DNA of 13,479 nucleotides, from contig JAPEVF010001131.1 of the NCBI GenBank assembly GCA_029747585.1, positions 1-13,479 of the forward strand. The letters are read 5' to 3'. How positions within the stretch are numbered: position 1 is the stretch's first letter; each line of letters opens with the position of its first letter. A model generated the notes under the pieces. The model did not search any database. It worked only from the letters and a program-made list of their open reading frames with translations, and had not been told where the DNA came from. The translations under genes were made by a program, and so were the position numbers. Shown here in pieces: positions 1 to 8,827 of the stretch. This DNA is from Pleurotus djamor (Eukaryota > Basidiomycota > Agaricomycetes > Agaricales > Pleurotaceae).

Positions 1-1714
1 ATAGGGTCTTCCCGTCCCCCTGGAGGCAACCCGCATCTGCACGGGTAATTCAATTTCACTGAGCAAGTTGTAGAGACAGTGAGGCCCTCGTTACATTATT
101 GATACCGGACCACATTTAATCCGGATTGATTTGACTGGAAAATAATCAGATCCCACAAATCTGATCCCTCAAACTGGAGACATACCTTTCATCGTCAGCA
201 CACATAAGAAATGCATACTTCCGTGGTCGCTGTGTTTCATCGGCTGTTGCTGACGCTACTTCAGAATTACCGTTACGATCCTCCATCATACGCCGAGGCA
301 CTGGGAATGAGGAAAATGTTGGCCCAACCCCAACTTCCACTTCTGAGTCGTTAGACTTGAAACCGGACTGGGGTCGAAGGGTGAATAGTACGTTTCCTGG
401 ACTGAGATCACCGTGAAGGATAAAGCGCTCCGTATAGAGGAAACGGAGGACTGTCAATATAATTGGGGTGATGAACACAAGGCTAAGCATGAGCGGAAAG
501 GAAATGCTTCTTACTCTCGAGAGTATTGTATGATGCCAAAAGTATGTCCCGGGGTTTCATTATCTGCGAAAACTTTCGACCCTCGACCTCCATTGCCAAT
601 AGTACGTGTCGCTTCCGTCGCCCATCGGGGAAGACACGCGGACGGTATTCATAGCAAGTCATAGGGATCACCCCCGGGGCGCGCTGAGAACCATGTATGA
701 GGCGGAAGAAATCAGGCTCGAACTTGAGGCCGTCCTTTTCTTTGACGAGCTGGCTCTTGATCACACGGAGCTCTCGACCAGAGAGTCGGGGACACTCCGA
801 GACTGCGTGGGCGGTGTCGAACACGAAAACATGCGTGCGTGTGCCAGCGGTGCTATGTGCGGCTCTGACGATGAAACCAGGGCATTCGATTGAGTGCTGG
901 CCATTTGGAATGCCGTCTTCTGCCACTTCTGTTGGTGGCTCGTCTTCATCTTCTGTTGGTGGCTCGTCTTCATTGAAGGCAATGGCAGCCGAGAATGTGA
1001 TCTCGTACGTGGCGGGGCCTTTGCGAAAGTCAAAGGAGTCCATCAGCGATATGGATGGATTTGTCCATGGATGGTAAAGTGTGTAGATCATCGTGGCCAT
1101 GGCCGTGCGCAGAGAAAAAGTCCCCCAACGAAAGGAGAAGTTGTCGAAACCAAACCCGCCGATGGCAAAATACAGTACCACACATTCCTCGTCTATCAAC
1201 AGACCGAAGGCACCGAGCACATCGGGGCGAGATAGGAGGAGCAGGTCAAGGGAGTCCAAAGCCTCCTTTTCGGATTCCTTTCCCTCGGAACGTCTGTTGG
1301 CAGCGAGACTGACAAAAGGCCACCAGACATGATCCTTGACGGCATCCTGTTTGTCGAGGCCAGAGCTTGCGTTGAACCAGTATTTCTCGTGAGCCGCAGC
1401 AATGTGGGGGCGAGCTAAAGCTTTCGTGTCGGATATATGGCCAGGGGCGTGAACATGGTTGGTGTGCTTGAAGATGATACGAGCTAAGGCATATGAGATA
1501 AACTGAACTTTGGAAAAGCAGATGGCATACCACCAGGTTCTTTTTCATCGTGAATAGCTTGTGAAACCGAGTTTGCGTCTTGTACGAAAGTGTCGATCCC
1601 GCTGAATTGACCTTCTTCAACGTTGGGAAGTACGGCCGTGTAATTTATTGGGCCACACGTCTGGTCGAGCAGAGTGAATAGATCGCGAACTTGGTTATCA
1701 TCGGTGTTCTTCAT
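1..1714 (-). CDS. FunK1-like fungal protein kinase, 3' end beyond the window
   Basis: The proposed minus-strand exons are 1714-1531, 1483-515, 450-186 and 58-1. The introns are 47, 64 and 127 bp, all GT-AG, and the phases match at every junction. This gives 492 visible codons. The frame starts MKNTDDNQVRDL at 1714. A central block (AHEKYWF, DHVWWPF, VLGAFGLLID) resembles the region before the kinase lobe in fungal FunK1 proteins. The best anchor is HGDLSPGNV at residues 397-405, matching the FunK1 catalytic loop HRDxSxGNI with Arg replaced by Gly. RGTGRPY near the left edge fits the RTGTxPFM segment. Where an activation-loop Asp is expected, FLMCADDE (465-472) has Cys, so catalysis is doubtful. 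The substrate is unknown. An alternative acceptor, ending the last intron at 135, would stop the protein after six codons. The family call is fairly sure; the 3' splicing is less so. Confidence 0.72.
926..973 (-). repeat. Perfect 24-bp tandem duplication inside the kinase gene
   Basis: Positions 926-949 and 950-973 are identical 24-base units. They lie in frame in exon 2 of the FunK1-like gene and encode the acidic, proline-containing repeat EDEPPTED/EDEPPTEV. The unit is a multiple of three, so copy-number change would keep the frame open. It lies in a low-complexity insert before the kinase core, where variation is likely tolerated. Confidence 0.9.
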
Positions 1715-1936
1715 TGAAATTTAAGATGTTGGTACGCAGCTAAGAAAGCGATGCCCCTGACTTGACTTTGGATTGACTGTTTGTCATAAAAATAATGCAT
1801 AAATTACAGTGCTATCGATACATGGATTACAAGATTGGCGTTCGTTGGTGTGAACGAATGGTAAGGGTTTGCAGAAGGGTGGGTTGAACGAATGGCGGTA
1901 AATGGGTGTGAGTGAATGATGTGGTGGTGGTCGGCT
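1715..1936. other. 222-bp spacer between kinase and small membrane protein genes
   Basis: Both flanking genes are on the minus strand, so this spacer holds the 3' end of the membrane-protein gene and the promoter and 5'UTR of the kinase gene. An AT-rich stretch at about 1787-1805 reads ATTATTTTTATG on the minus strand and is the only TATA-like candidate, roughly 75-90 bp before the kinase ATG. TGAACGAATGG occurs twice as a direct repeat, at 1851-1861 and 1885-1895, with unknown significance. No convincing coding sequence was seen. Confidence 0.5.
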
Positions 1937-2550
1937 TCAAGATTTGAGGACCATCCAAATCGCGAGTCCCCCAGCCAGCAAGAGGGAGCACAGGGCGAAC
2001 AGGGCACACAGACACCTCCTCGCCCACTTCAACTCGGTGCTCCTCATCTTCTGCATGATGGCCTCCCGCTCCGCCTCCGTCTTGTCTGGCAGCCACGACA
2101 GGTTGTCTTCATCGTCATTTGTGGGCGTACTCAGATCCGATACAAGGATGAGTGCGCCGAGGATCCAAAACGGCGGGAATACTAGAAGACGAGCAAAAGC
2201 ATGAGAAACCGAGTCAAACGCAAAGAAACACGAAACAACTCACAAAATCCAAATTTGAAGAGATACATGGCTAATGTGACGGGCTCTCTGTGTCCCGACT
2301 CAGAGTATGCAGGAAGGGGGAGAGCTTCAACGTCTTGGTATGATGGTAGTGCTTCGTCGACGTCGTCGATGGATGAAGCAGAAAGACGGCGGTCATGTCG
2401 ACTTTGGCGCGTGCTGCCGCCAAAAAAGTTGTTGATAGGGTTGGACGGTGTGCTCGTCGTACGCGTCGATGCAGGAAGAGGCAATGCTACGGCCTGAGAA
2501 GTGGATGCGTGGGCGTTGTCGTTGTTGTTGTTGGCGGCGGCGGCGAACAT
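1937..2550 (-). CDS. Small two-helix membrane protein with LPxY motifs
   Basis: Two exons, 2550-2244 and 2181-1937, are joined across a 62-bp intron (GTGAGT...CTAG) in matching phase, giving 183 aa. The ATG at 2550 is the first in the open frame; the frame extends upstream but has no earlier ATG. Residues 1-90 are low complexity (Ala/Asn-rich, then Ser/Thr) and contain LPSY (68-71) and LPAY (79-82), which resemble WW-domain-binding PY motifs. A conserved-looking YLFKFGFLFPPFWILGA (96-112) begins the first hydrophobic segment. A charged linker with EREAIMQKMRSTELKW follows, then a second membrane helix at about 158-180 and a short Lys-Ser end. The layout suggests a cytosolic N-terminus and a hairpin in an internal or plasma membrane. 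I recognise no named family. A ubiquitin-ligase adaptor role is a guess from the PY-like motifs. Confidence 0.78.
2521..2544 (-). repeat. Trinucleotide microsatellite at the start of the membrane protein gene
   Basis: GTT repeated four times (2521-2532) is followed by GGC repeated four times (2533-2544) on the plus strand. On the coding minus strand this gives AAAANNNN right after the start Met-Phe. Such a tract is prone to slippage and changes residue number without shifting frame. Confidence 0.85.
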
Positions 2551-2609
2551 GTTTGTTGACTGCAAATGCTGAGGCTGGTGATGATGATCATGGCGGTATG
2601 AGTTCGAGT

Positions 2610-2617
2610 TTATATAC
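2610..2617 (-). promoter_or_regulatory. Proximal TATA box of the small membrane protein gene
   Basis: GTATATAA on the minus strand lies about 60 bp upstream of the ATG at 2550. That spacing fits a core promoter with a short 5'UTR. Stronger consensus boxes occur further upstream, so this may be one of several alternative start regions. Confidence 0.45.
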
Positions 2618-3123
2618 GCCCGACGCGGGTGATGGATTGGAACAGAGGAAATTGGGTGTGATCGGTGCCCCGCACTCAAAGTTCCCACAAAAGGAATAAA
2701 TCGGCAAACACAACGTCAAGAAATTCATGGCGCCCACAATGCCAAGCACTGGCAAACAGGAAATTCTCCCTTTTATAGAAGAAATGGAAAACTTGGCAAG
2801 ATTCATTTTCACTTGGCTTCTCCCATCCTTCTCTGCCTATGGCCGCTCGCATAGATATCCACTTGGCAACGGGATGTACCACCCTTGCTGGGATTTATAG
2901 GTTTCGTGTCAATTTGTTTCTTGCTCAAGGATGCCATTGGCAGTCCTGAAGGTTGAACTCGGGGAACGAGAGGGGATATAATATAGAGATGCGATAGCGA
3001 GATGAGCATACGTATATATAGACGACGGGGCATATGTAGGTGCAGTGGGACGATGATTGATGCTACATGCTATTTATCTTCATGGTGGTGAGCTACTTAA
3101 ATGACAACAGCAAAAAATGCGAG

Positions 3124-3248
3124 AAAGCAATAACACATAAAGCAAGGTGTAACATGAAAATGCGAAAGCAAAAGCGAAGAGTAAAAGCAATGGGAAAGCG
3201 TCAAGCGTTCAGACAAAGGTACGAGAAGCGTGACAAAACGGTAAAAGC
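3124..3248 (-). repeat. Cluster of AAAGC (minus GCTTT) motifs
   Basis: Seven copies of AAAGC fall within 125 bp on the plus strand (starting at about 3124, 3139, 3165, 3171, 3184, 3195 and 3244), several as GTAAAAGCAA. On the minus strand this is a U-rich GCUUU series just downstream of the stop codon of the seven-helix gene, probably in its 3'UTR. It may be low-complexity drift or a binding array for an RNA-binding protein; the sequence does not decide. Confidence 0.5.
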
Positions 3249-3315
3249 AAATGAGATAGCAAATTCAAGTTAAGAGAGCAAGATAACTGGGGTATAGGAA
3301 CAAACCACAAATGCG

Positions 3316-6300
3316 TTATGAACTATACGCGTAGCCGATGAACTGGTCAGCGGCGACGGTAGAGGGAGGGCGTACGACAACATCGGGGAGAACCTCGGTC
3401 TGTCGCAGAACACCTCTCTGCTTAGACGTCTCAGATCGGGCAAGCTTCAACGGCTTCAACTTCTTTCCAGCTTCCGATTTGACTGGCGGGACATTTTCTC
3501 CGTTCTCATCAACGACTTTCAAAGCCATGCGCGACTTTTGTTTCTTTGAGCCCAAAGTCAATGGGCGGGTGGATTCAGCGGGGGCGATAACCACGTTGGA
3601 ATCCCGTTCCTGCAAAAGCGAGAGCGGACGCAACCCTCTCGGAGAGTTTGCATGTCCTTTCGTGCTAGACGAGACAACACCGTTTTCATTTTCGGAGAGA
3701 ATTGAAGACATCTTGCGATGAAGCTTGCTAGCCTTGGGTATAAGTGGTCTCACGGCTCGCGAGGACCATTGTGCGAAGGGGCTTCTGGATGAGCCGATCG
3801 ACTCTGGGATGGCTTCAAGATCGCTGGCGTCATTTGCATGGGGAGGCGTAGTTTGTTCGTTAGGCGTGGGCGAATTCTCGTCAGATTTGATATATACAAT
3901 GCTTGAGCGGCGGGAGGCGCGTTGTTCTTGTGATGTGGTTGCGTTCACTTTGTTGGAGTGCGTGAGGGGAAGAGGAGGAGGCCGAGATCGAGGGGCGGTT
4001 CTGTGAGTCACCGTGTTGTGGGGGGTACTCTCGGCTTGGGGTGGTGAATCAAGAGTCATACCATTGATGTCAGCATCGAGGTCGAACAGTGTGGCGGTAG
4101 ACGCAGCGGAGGGCGGAAGTCCGATGGACGCAGTTGAAAGTCGGAGGGAGTTGTCGACGCTGTGCGGTACATCGGCGCGCAATCCAAGAGAGCGAGTAGT
4201 GAAAGCACGAGACAAGCCTCGGTTAGCTGAACTCTCAGTCCGCTCGCGAACTTCCAAATGCTCCAAGCTGATCTCACCACCGTAAACGGTATTACGTCTC
4301 ATGTTGATATCAACATTGCTGGGGGTGGCGATGTACTGTCCAACGTGATTTTCCAGAGCGCTCTTGATTTCCGTAGCCAATGAGTGAACACCATCCTTGC
4401 CGAGACCGAGACTGGGGAGACTGAAATGATTCTTCTTGTGGGCGGAACCGATTTTGGGCTGAGGCTTGCTCCTGGCTGGGGTGGTGTGAGACTGACCGGG
4501 GAAAGCACCAAACTCCTCGTTCTTAATGATCTGCTTGCGCGACTTGGATTTGGAAGGACCAGCAGGACCACGGTTGGCTTGGCTCCACGTAGTCGGGGGA
4601 GAGTAGCCACCCTTCTTGATCTTCATGCCACTTCCAACCTTGAGACCCGGGACAAGGACAGGAAGAACACCAGCAGTAAGCGCGTCAATCTGGTTGATAT
4701 CATCGACGGCTCCAAAGTAGAAACCTTCTGGGCTCGATGAGAACTTTTCGCCAGATGAGAAAGACTTCTTGTGCTTGAGCTTGGCCAAACGAGCAGCGCG
4801 GACGTTGGGTGGTGTGGGGGGAAGAGGCAAGTCAGGAGGAGGACTGGGGCTTGCACCAAAGCGGGAGCTCGTTGGTGTGCCTGGGATGGTGGCGTTGTCC
4901 GAAGGAGGGATCGAGGAGACGGAGCGGGAGCGAAGGTGGGCTGAATGACGCATCGAAGACCGTTTGAAGGCAGTTGTAGCACCAGCATCGAGGTTGAGCT
5001 TGTCAGGAGAGGCATCGACGATCACAGTCTTGGCCAAGGCTGAATAGTGTCTCTCCGCAACCATGATGCGGCTGGTGAAAGCAAGGCTACTATCACCCAA
5101 CCTCTCAGAGACTGTCGAAGGTTTGCTGGAAAGATGACCCATTTCTGCACTCATACGAGAGCGAGGAGTGGTGTTGACGCTGAAACCACCGGAAGATTCA
5201 TCCATCTGTATGGGAAGAGGGGGAGTCAACTCGGCGTTATCGTCTTCCTTCTCTTCGAGGGGAAGGACCGATAGCTTGGGACGTGGGGAGAGCATCTCCA
5301 ATGCCCTACCCATCCGTGACTTGCCATCGACGGCATCACCTTTCGAGAGCCAGACATCGCCACTACGGCGACCCTCAATAACAGTGACGCTCGCACTGGT
5401 GCTGCGTTTGTATTCATGAGAGAACTTGTTCATATAGGTCGTCGCGGTTCCTGCGGGGGAAGGTCCACGAACAATGTTGGCGGGGAGCTCAGATGGCGAG
5501 TCGAACAGACCGTGAGGAATCGGAATGGGAGAGCGGAGAACAATGTTCAAAGCCAACAGTGGGGACGAAAGGACAACCGAAAGGACCAGCATGATGTTCG
5601 CCGCGAGAGAAGGATCATTCTTTGTCACCAAGCTACCGAGGTAAGGCAGAGAAAGGACCTAATTTACAGAGAGGATCAATTGACGCAACTTGGTATGCAA
5701 TGAAGGAACTTACCAATGGGACCCAGATCATGACCAACCAGCCAATCGCTTTGTACACAGAAACATCCACAGAAGAGGTAGAAGCACCCGCGAGCCCTTT
5801 CTCGGCTTCATAAGTTCCAGGTGCGTAGCCGTAACCACCCAAAACCTGGGCACTAGCAAGAGCAGGGGTTGTGGGACGGGAAGCTCCACCAGATGGCAGT
5901 AACTGGGCGTTCAAGTCGGCGATGCTCGCGTTGCTGGCATTCATACGAATTGTGCCATCACGATCGGTCGCTGGGAATGACCAAGCCGAAAGAGTGGGAT
6001 GTGAGCCGGATGTTGAGGTCAGCCAGGATGTTTGCGAGCCCATACGCTGCCTTGGGTGCTCAGGCAGCNGGAGTGGGGATCCGTCTGAATGGGTCAGGAT
6101 CTCCGAGGGCCTCTGCGGTAGGGGATAGAGGACCGTAAGAAGACGGGAGGGGAGGGACAGGAGGGACANTTCAGGGCGACAGTGGAGGACCCGAACCAGT
6201 AAGAAGACTTCTGCGGTATGGACTGGTGCGATTCGGCCGCAGGGTGGCGAGAGTGGCCATGCACCGAGGAAGCGGCAATGGTATGGTGGGTAGAGAACGA

Positions 6301-7102
6301 CCATGCAGAAATTGAATTGTGGCGTGAACTGGCACTGGCATTGGAGGTAATCCAAGAAGCACCGTCACGGAGCATGTCAATGTCCTCCGTCGCAAAGGAA
6401 GGTCGGGGCTTCTCCTCCATGTCCTTGGCGGGTGGCCATGGGTCATGAGCATCCTGAATAGCAAGCAAGTTGCGCTTGATGATGAACAGCGTACCAATGA
6501 GACAGCCGAAAGCCACGGTGCTCAAGACAGCGGTGGCAGAGGAGTACGCCATCAAGCCAACGAACAATGTATCCATGCCTGCCCCAGTCAAAACACCAGC
6601 AAGGGCAGTCGAGGTGACTACAAAGAGGAGGGTGGGTGCCCATAAAATCCAATGCTTCTTCCCGAAAGAAACAGAACGTCCGAGGCGCACGTGAAGTAAG
6701 GTGAGTGCCGCTACTATCAACAAGCAGGTTTGTCGGACGGTCAGGATAAACCACATTCGTACGGAGGACGCAGGGTCTTGCGCAATGCCCAAATTCGTGG
6801 GGCCACCGATGTATTGATTGACGGCCTCCCAAACGAAGATACCAAGGGCCAAAATATCGAGTGAAGCAAGCCAAATGTGGCTCTTGTCTGCAGCTGAAAG
6901 AGAGCGAAAGTTAGGAAGGCCAAACTCTGACTGTAGACATGGTGTTAGCGAAAGTTTATGCGAGGTATTTGGAACCTACTGGAGCGACCCGCTTGCTCAA
7001 AGGATGAGGAGGTAAAATGGGAATTACAATTCGAAGGATAACAAAAGCCGAGCAAGCAAATGACACAAAGGCCAATGCAAGTGCTGGAATAAGAGGAAAC
7101 AT
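3316..7102 (-). CDS. Large seven-transmembrane protein with GPCR-like topology and long disordered tail
   Basis: Exons are 7102-6980, 6930-5714 and 5658-3316, with introns of 49 and 55 bp. Exon 2 is 1217 nt; removing the two Ns (6169, 6069) leaves 1215, exactly in phase, giving 1226 aa. Hydrophobic helices lie near residues 6-30, 60-80, 98-122, 135-157, 162-192, 434-457 and 464-487. Basic residues cluster after helices 1 (LSKR), 3 (RLGRS, GKK), 5 (IKRN) and 7, so by the positive-inside rule the N-terminus is outside and the tail inside, as in GPCRs. A Ser-rich loop of about 240 residues separates helices 5 and 6. The roughly 740-residue tail is disordered, with a proline stretch (PPPDLPLPPTPP, near 720-730) followed by basic RLAKLKHKKSFSS. 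I recognise no named family; receptor function is inference. The gene is divergently arranged with the nucleoside hydrolase gene. Confidence 0.83.
6069..6169. other. Two single-base ambiguities that break the seven-helix frame
   Basis: An N at 6069 and an N at 6169 lie in exon 2 of the seven-helix gene. Reading through them moves the frame twice, with stops following. Treating each as an extra base joins the three reading frames into one open stretch (VPPVPPLP... then IPTPLPEHP) and makes the exon length a multiple of three. They look like assembly or consensus artefacts rather than true mutations. A third N at 12891 is intergenic, beside an A homopolymer. Confidence 0.85.
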
Positions 7103-7497
7103 ATTATCTTGCTGTGATTCGTATCGTCGTTGAACTTGAAGGATTTTCTTGAGGGAACGTGATTAGCGTGTGAGGGAGCGTAATGGCGTAGGGCCTTCGC
7201 CGGCGTTGAAGCCGCAGAGTACGTTGAAAGCTGTGAGGGAAAAAAGGACGGTTACACAACTGGACTCGGAAGGAAGGACGAACTGATCCAAGTTCGAACT
7301 TGCGCCAAATAAATAAATCGGGACCCACATGGACAAACAACGCGCAAAGGCTAATTTCTATCACGTGGGCGAGACAAATAAGGATAGGCGCCACCGCGTT
7401 CTTGTTCCAGTTCGACAAGGTTTTGTTCCTTCTTCAGGAAGCTCCCTTCTTTTCCAAGCTCCCCGAGTACTTTGAAGTAGCAACGTGTGAATTACCT
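7103..7497. promoter_or_regulatory. 395-bp divergent promoter between the seven-helix and nucleoside hydrolase genes
   Basis: The two flanking ATGs (7102 minus, 7498 plus) point away from each other, so this segment must carry both promoters and both 5'UTRs. It contains an E-box CACGTG at 7362-7367 in the context ATCACGTGGG, a perfect 12-bp palindrome AAGTTCGAACTT at 7290-7301, and an A-rich run (AAATAAATAAAT) at about 7307-7318 that could serve as a weak TATA element. No coding sequence was recognised. Confidence 0.65.
7362..7367. promoter_or_regulatory. E-box CACGTG
   Basis: The palindromic core CACGTG, preceded by AT and followed by GG, matches the binding consensus of basic helix-loop-helix regulators such as Cbf1 and Pho4 in yeasts. 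It lies 131 bp upstream of the nucleoside hydrolase ATG and could act on either divergent gene. A single 6-bp match is weak evidence. Confidence 0.35.
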
Positions 7498-8827
7498 ATG
7501 TCCATGTCGGAAACTCCGAGCCAGCGACTCCTTTGGCTGGACTGTGATCCAGTTGGTCCTGACCATTATTACGCCGCGCCCGTGTTGAAGCCCTTACATC
7601 CTTTCATTATCTTTCCAAGGGTCATGACGATGCTACCGCAATTATGCTAGCCTTACACTGTCCAAATACGCGTCTCCTTGGTGTGTCGACGGTATATGAC
7701 TCCTCAAATCAGCATCGCGATCGTTTCAACTGATGCCATGCCAGACACATGGGAATACCGATAGCCGACACACAGCTATCAATGCAGCCCGATGCTTGCA
7801 TGCATTCGGTGCCCCAGAGGGTTTACACGTTTATCCAGGAGCATCGAAGCCTCTTATCCTTCCTCCACGCTACGACGCGGAGATTCATGGCGATGATGGT
7901 CTTGGAGGCGTTGAAGGTCTGCTTTCCCCGGATGACCCTGCACTCCAGAAGTTCTTTGTAAATGACGACTCGGGGAGGCCGCTACGCGCCATTGAGGGGA
8001 TGTTCAAGTACATCACGGAAACCTGGAAAAACGGACAAGGAAGTAAAGTATGTATGATATCAAGTGGCCCAATGACGAACGTCGCTCTGTTCATCTCTGT
8101 TTATCCTGACCTCCTCGACGCTATCGATGAATTCGTCTTCATGGGCGGAGGTGTTGGGATTGGTAACCGCTCGCCTGTAGCTGAGTGGAATATCTTATGC
8201 GATCGTAAGACACACCACGTCTCAGCGCGCAGTAGTAGTCCGCTGATACGCTTTCTATGCTAGCGCATGCTGCTCAGATTGTCCTTGATGCACCGATCAA
8301 GAAGACCATGATCCCATTGAATGTTACCCACACCGCTATAGTAACAAAATCTATCCGCACATCACTACTCGACCCTACTCTATCTTCGGCTGTTGATCCT
8401 CTACCTCCACCTGTTTCAAACCTTCGCCATACCCTTTCGTCGCTAATAACTTTCTTCGCCGAAGCCTACAAGTCTACATTTGGCTTTAACGATGGCCCAC
8501 CACTTCATGATGCTCTCACCGTCCTCTACGTTTCACGACCCGAGCTATTCAAGTACACTCGGTATCGTGTTGACATAGAGTTAACGGGTTTACATTCGAT
8601 CGGACAGACGGTCGTTGATGTATGGCATTATCAGAAGTGCGATGATTCCTGGGGTCCACAAGGCAAGAATTGTCTGGTAACAGAATCCGTTGACGTTAGC
8701 CTTTCTATCTTGTTCATCCCCACCCTGTGACTAACTCGCATTCCAGGTTTCAGGACTCTTCAAACTGTTACTTGAGTGCGTAGAGCGATGTGATAAAGTT
8801 TCGCCTTTGAATCGCCAAGTTGCTTGA
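7498..8827 (+). CDS. Inosine-uridine preferring nucleoside hydrolase
   Basis: Five exons (7498-7551, 7620-7691, 7745-8204, 8264-8694, 8747-8827) join in phase across introns of 68, 53, 59 and 52 bp to give 365 aa, a usual eukaryotic length. The enzyme cleaves the N-glycosidic bond of ribonucleosides to base plus ribose in nucleoside salvage, and is likely cytosolic. The signature DCDPGHDD (residues 15-22) is the calcium- and ribose-binding motif; it is interrupted by intron 1 exactly after DCDP. Further family marks are VSTTHGN, DGLGG, FVFMGGGVG, EWNILCDP and the C-terminal catalytic-type pair LHDAL (His 277, Asp 278), with RYRVDIELTG following. All expected key residues are present. It resembles yeast uridine hydrolase Urh1, but base preference cannot be read from sequence. 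The ATG at 7498 precedes a second Met at 7504; either could start. Confidence 0.95.

Larger units (their letters stand above)
2551..3315. other. 765-bp intergenic region with stacked TATA-like elements and a repeat-rich 3'UTR
   Basis: This region lies between two minus-strand genes. The part near 2551-3020 should be the promoter of the small membrane protein gene; the part near 3100-3315 should be the 3'UTR of the seven-helix gene. Several TATA-like boxes occur on the minus strand (GTATATAA at 2617-2610, TATAAAA at 2777-2771, TATAAAT at 2899-2893, and AT-rich runs near 2976-2985 and 3013-3020). ACTTGGC appears three times on the plus strand (2791, 2811, 2861). Open frames exist but have no recognisable protein content. 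Confidence 0.55.

Noticed and set aside
2588..2812. Open frame for a small hydrophobic, Cys-containing peptide on the minus strand
   Set aside because: It overlaps two TATA-like elements in the promoter region, has no recognisable motif and no splice partners.
2809..3033. 74-codon minus-strand open frame upstream of the small membrane protein gene
   Set aside because: Its composition is not protein-like, and it runs through TATA-rich promoter sequence.
3067..3273. Plus-strand Lys/Arg-rich open frame
   Set aside because: It is produced by the AAAGC low-complexity array, giving Lys/Ala/Arg repeats; probably not coding.
6094..6355. Frameshift and stop suggesting the seven-helix gene is a pseudogene
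   Set aside because: The breaks coincide exactly with the two Ns, and removing both restores one open frame in phase with the flanking splice sites.
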